In this document: piece after piece, positions 60,939-64,000 of the stretch
Layout: each line of letters opens with the position of its first letter
Numbering within the stretch: the first letter of the stretch is position 1
Source of the DNA: Diaminobutyricibacter sp. McL0608
GTDB lineage: Bacteria; Actinomycetota; Actinomycetes; Actinomycetales; Microbacteriaceae
DNA length: 64,000 nucleotides
Direction of reading: 5' to 3'
NCBI RefSeq assembly: GCF_039613825.1
Contig: NZ_CP154826.1
Span: forward strand, 744,001 to 808,000
Notes under the pieces: model-generated
Seen by the model: only the letters and a program-made list of their open reading frames with translations
Told to the model about the DNA's origin: nothing
The model's database searches: none
Made by a program: the position numbers and the translations under genes

Positions 60939-61964
60939 GTGAGCAACACCCGCGAGAAAACCTCGACCGAAAAAGGGTCGAAGGCCGATCTCGCGCAGCG
61001 AGGCGGGGGCGGCGCGAACGCGTCGCTCCCGCCGAAGCCGCGGCGTCGCCGCCGCGGCTTCGGCTGGGCGGGGCGCATGGAGATCGCCATCCTGGCAGGG
61101 CCGGCGGCCCTCGTCTTCATCGGCTTCGTGATCTTCCCGGTCGTCATGGCCGCCTACTACGGATTCTTCCGGTGGAATGGCTACGGACCGCCGACCGACT
61201 TCGTCGGTCTGCAGAACTACTTCGTCATCGTCACGGACAAAGCGTTCCAGGAAGCGCTGGGTCACAACCTCTTCATCCTGGTCATGTCCCTGGTCCTCCA
61301 GGGGCCGGCAGCCATCCTCCTTGCGCTGCTGCTCAATCGCAAGATGCGCGGACAGTCGCTCATCCGCGTGCTGATCTTCGTGCCCTACGTCATCTCCGAA
61401 GTCGTGGTCGGAACCGGCCTGAGCCTGATGCTCTCGACCAACGGTGCCTTCAACGGGTTCCTGGAGTCGATCGGCCTCTCGTCGTGGGCCCACGACTGGC
61501 TCGCCGATCCGAGTCTCGCCATCTGGACCCTGATGGGGATCCTCACCTGGAAGTACATCGGATTCGCAGTGATCCTGTTCCTCGCAGGTCTGCAGGGTGT
61601 TCCTGAGGAGCTCTACGAGGCTGCCGCTCTGGACGGCGCGTCGTACTGGCAGATCCAGTGGAGGATCACCCTCCCACTGCTCGCTCCCACGCTCCGCATC
61701 TGGGCGTTCCTCTCGGTCATCGGTGCGCTGCAGCTGTTCGACCTCGTCTACATCATCTGGGGTCAGTACGTCGCGTCGACCGCCGGGACCTCGACCATGG
61801 CGACCTACATGGTCTCGAACGGCCGCGACGCCGGCAACTTCGGGTACGGCAACGCCGTCGCCGTCGTGATCTTCCTCATCTCCCTGATCATCGCGCTGTT
61901 CTACCAGCGCTTCGTCCTCCGCCGCGACACCCAGGGCGCACTGACTGAAAGGAAGGCGAAATGA
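60939..61964 (+). CDS. Carbohydrate ABC transporter permease, MalF type
   Basis: A 341-residue permease with a very basic cytoplasmic head (about 45 residues, KPRRRRRGFG) and six helices from IAILAGPAALVFIGFVIFPVV. The EAA loop is YEAAALDGASYWQIQWRITLP. The GTG start follows GAGGAA. It sits 12 nt after the binding-protein gene and overlaps the next permease by 4 nt. As with the other two ABC uptake systems here, no ATPase is encoded nearby. Confidence 0.92.
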   Translation: MSNTREKTSTEKGSKADLAQRGGGGANASLPPKPRRRRRGFGWAGRMEIAILAGPAALVFIGFVIFPVVMAAYYGFFRWNGYGPPTDFVGLQNYFVIVTDKAFQEALGHNLFILVMSLVLQGPAAILLALLLNRKMRGQSLIRVLIFVPYVISEVVVGTGLSLMLSTNGAFNGFLESIGLSSWAHDWLADPSLAIWTLMGILTWKYIGFAVILFLAGLQGVPEELYEAAALDGASYWQIQWRITLPLLAPTLRIWAFLSVIGALQLFDLVYIIWGQYVASTAGTSTMATYMVSNGRDAGNFGYGNAVAVVIFLISLIIALFYQRFVLRRDTQGALTERKAK

Positions 61965-62827
61965 GCGCCATCGCCTCTGTTCGCGCCGCACGGCGGAAGG
62001 AGCGCAAGGCCCTTCCCTGGGGTTCTCCCGCTGTGTATTTCGTGGCGCTCGTCGTCATCGCACTGATGCTCGTACCGATCGCGTACATCATCATCGGCGG
62101 CTTCCGCACGAACTCGCAGATCACGGTCGACCCGGCCGGCTTCCCGAACCCCTGGAACTTCCAGAACTACATCGACGTGCTCACCGGCGGGGTCTTCTGG
62201 GCCCAGGTGGGGAACTCGCTGATCGCCGCCCTCGCGACGACGATCGGCGTCATCGCGCTCGGTCTTGCTGCCAGCTACGTGCTGGCACGGTATGAATTCA
62301 AGGGCCGCGGGGCGCTGTACGCTCTGTTCGCCGCCGGCCTCATGTTCCCGATCACGGTCGCGATCACGCCGTTGTACATCGTCGTGCGCAACCTGGGACT
62401 GACGAACTCGCTCGCGGGCGTCATCATCCCGCAGATCGCCTTCGCGCTCCCGACGACGATCATCATCCTCGTGCCGTTCCTCCGGGCCATACCGGACGAG
62501 CTCCAGGAGGCGGCCTTCATCGACGGCTGCAGCCGGCTCGGATTCTTCTGGCGGATGGTGCTGCGGCTCTCGCTGCCCGGAGTGATCACCGTCGGGATCC
62601 TCGCCTTCATCGGCAGCTGGAACAGCTATCTCCTTCCCTTGTTCATCCTGAACGACCAGGCGACGTACACCCTGCCACTCGGTGTGCAGGCGTTCTCGTC
62701 GCAGTACTCGACGAACACAGCCGAGGTGCTCGCGTTCACGTCGTTGTCGATGATCCCCGCCCTCGTGTTCTTCAGCCTGTTCGAGCGCCGCATCGTCGGC
62801 GGGCTCACCGGTGCGGTCAAGGGCTGA
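61961..62827 (+). CDS. Carbohydrate ABC transporter permease, MalG type
   Basis: A 288-residue permease: AVYFVALVVIALMLVPIAYIIIGGF is the first helix, and the EAA loop is QEAAFIDGCSRLGFFWRMVL, followed by GVITVGILAFIGSWNSYLLPL. AAGGAAGG precedes the ATG. It completes the channel with the gene at 60939 and precedes the GH3 gene by about 40 nt. Confidence 0.92.
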   Translation: MSAIASVRAARRKERKALPWGSPAVYFVALVVIALMLVPIAYIIIGGFRTNSQITVDPAGFPNPWNFQNYIDVLTGGVFWAQVGNSLIAALATTIGVIALGLAASYVLARYEFKGRGALYALFAAGLMFPITVAITPLYIVVRNLGLTNSLAGVIIPQIAFALPTTIIILVPFLRAIPDELQEAAFIDGCSRLGFFWRMVLRLSLPGVITVGILAFIGSWNSYLLPLFILNDQATYTLPLGVQAFSSQYSTNTAEVLAFTSLSMIPALVFFSLFERRIVGGLTGAVKG

Positions 62828-62870
62828 GCGCCCCCGACCGACCGCCCCAGAGAGAAGTGTGAAAAGTTTC

Positions 62871-64000
62871 ATGATCAGCCCCGATCTTCCGTTGGTCTCG
62901 GACCGCGTGCAGACCCTGTTCGACTCCATGACGCTCGAGGAGAAGCTGGCGCAGCTCGTCGGCTTCTGGGTCGACAAGGGTGATGAGGTCGTCGCCCCGA
63001 TGGCAGGCGAGATGGCCAACTCGGCGAACTACTCGGATGCGACCACCCACGGCATCGGACACCTCACGCGGGTCTACGGCACGCGTCCGGTGGACCCTGT
63101 CGAGCGTGCGAACTGGCTCTGGTCGGAGCAGCGGCGGCTGAAGGAGGGGACCCGTCTGGGCATCCCCGCGATCGTCCACGAGGAGTGCCTGACCGGGCTC
63201 GCTGCGTGGAAGGCCGCGACCTTCCCGACGCCGCTCGCCTGGGGCGCGTCGTTCGACCCCGAACTCGTCGAACGGATGGGCCGCCTCATCGGTGCGTCCA
63301 TGCGCGAGCTCGGCATCCACCAGGGACTTGCGCCCGTGCTGGATGTCATCCGCGATCCGCGCTGGGGTCGCGTCGACGAGGCCATCGCGGAAGACCCGTA
63401 CGTCGTCGGAACGATCGGCACCGCGTACGTCCGCGGGCTCCAGGAGTCCGGCGTGCACGCGACGCTGAAGCACTTCGTCGGCTACTCCGCCTCGCAGGCC
63501 GGACGGAACCACGCGCCGGTGCATGCCGGGCAGCGTGAGCTGCGCGACGTACTGCTCCCACCGTTCGAGATGGCAGTGCGCGACGGCGGCGTGCGTTCGG
63601 TCATGAATTCCTACGCCGAGATCGACGGGGTCCCTGTCGCGTCGAATCCTGAATACCTCACCGGCATCCTCCGGGACGAGTGGGGTTTCGACGGTGTCGT
63701 CGTGTCCGACTACTTCGCAGTAGCGTTCCTGCACACCATGCACGAGGTCGCGGCCGACTTGGGTGAAGCCGCGGAGCTCGCCCTCGCCGCCGGCATCGAC
63801 ATCGAGTTGCCGACCGGCGACGCCTTCCTCGAGCCTCTCGCCGCCCGTGTGCGTGCGGGCACGATGGATGAGGCTCTCATCGATCTCGCGGTCCTGCGCG
63901 TGCTGTCCCAGAAGGAGGAGCTGGGCCTGTTCGACGAATCGTTCGCCGAGCCCCCCACGTCGATCGATCTCGACACACCTGCGCACCGCGAGGCTGCCCG
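62871..64000 (+). CDS. GH3 beta-glycosidase, N-terminal part (probable beta-xylosidase/glucosidase)
   Basis: The gene runs off the right edge; 376 residues are visible of a family usually 650-800 long. They cover the (beta/alpha)8 domain: MTLEEKLAQLVGFW, IPAIVHEECLTGLAAW, LAPVLDVIRDPRWGRVDEAIAEDPYVVG, TLKHFVGY, and the nucleophile aspartate in DGVVVSDYF. No signal peptide is present, so it acts on imported oligosaccharides. ATG at 62871 is used; a GTG 12 nt upstream (62859) lies nearer to AGAGAG and is possible. Its place in an ABC operon beside xylA and xylB favours beta-xylosidase activity, but beta-glucosidase is not excluded. Confidence 0.9.
   Translation, partial: MISPDLPLVSDRVQTLFDSMTLEEKLAQLVGFWVDKGDEVVAPMAGEMANSANYSDATTHGIGHLTRVYGTRPVDPVERANWLWSEQRRLKEGTRLGIPAIVHEECLTGLAAWKAATFPTPLAWGASFDPELVERMGRLIGASMRELGIHQGLAPVLDVIRDPRWGRVDEAIAEDPYVVGTIGTAYVRGLQESGVHATLKHFVGYSASQAGRNHAPVHAGQRELRDVLLPPFEMAVRDGGVRSVMNSYAEIDGVPVASNPEYLTGILRDEWGFDGVVVSDYFAVAFLHTMHEVAADLGEAAELALAAGIDIELPTGDAFLEPLAARVRAGTMDEALIDLAVLRVLSQKEELGLFDESFAEPPTSIDLDTPAHREAA

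Overview
The window is a high-GC chromosome segment, almost certainly from a Gram-positive actinobacterium of the Microbacteriaceae type (Leifsonia/Microbacterium-like). The basis is codon use, actinobacterial-type CBS, XylA and AraBDA proteins, an LAxTG sortase substrate, and many starts sitting 6-8 nt behind a TAnnnT -10 box, as in leaderless actinobacterial transcripts. No mobile element, phage, CRISPR array, tRNA or rRNA was seen. Assignments come from reading motifs and context; no database search was run.

Layout. 1-4346: start of a ROK regulator, divergent from a four-gene operon of two xylose-isomerase-like TIM barrels and two Gfo/Idh/MocA dehydrogenases. 4429-5025: Qnr/MfpA-like pentapeptide protein. 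5113-10007: MacB-type ABC ATPase and FtsX permease, divergent from a two-component system. 10088-21811: a sugar regulon (SGNH esterase, (alpha/alpha)6 glycosidase, ABC uptake, phosphomannose-isomerase fusion, ROK kinase, LacI regulator, secreted beta-propeller protein) bearing three copies of one LacI operator, GGTAWCGWTACC. 21880-23089: L10 leader, rplJ and rplL. 23615-26719: LAxTG wall protein and secreted subtilase. 26847-28602: MarR regulator and MFS exporter. 28679-35070: alpha-glucoside ABC operon with LacI, divergent from a GH13 alpha-glucosidase. 35103-41890: ABC exporter, MntH, MntR, then CBS and cystathionine gamma-synthase. 41979-47070: GT2-GtrA and GT39 glycosyltransferases, APC permease. 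47261-52573: LacI/AraR and araBDA. 52638-55386: MFS and glycerate kinase. 55576-64000: xylB, xylA, LacI, a sugar ABC operon and a truncated GH3 enzyme.

Together the window is a set of plant-polysaccharide catabolic loci (mannoside, alpha-glucoside, arabinose, xylo-oligosaccharide), each with its own regulator and operator, placed around one housekeeping ribosomal operon.

Two DNA-level patterns stand out. The first is a set of long, near-perfect intergenic hairpins without U-tracts; three of them share the same CGAGCACAGG arms. The second is a strong excess of the hexamer GGATGC/GCATCC in ordinary genes, absent from rplJ and rplL. A 91-bp-period array of imperfect palindromes lies between mntH and mntR.
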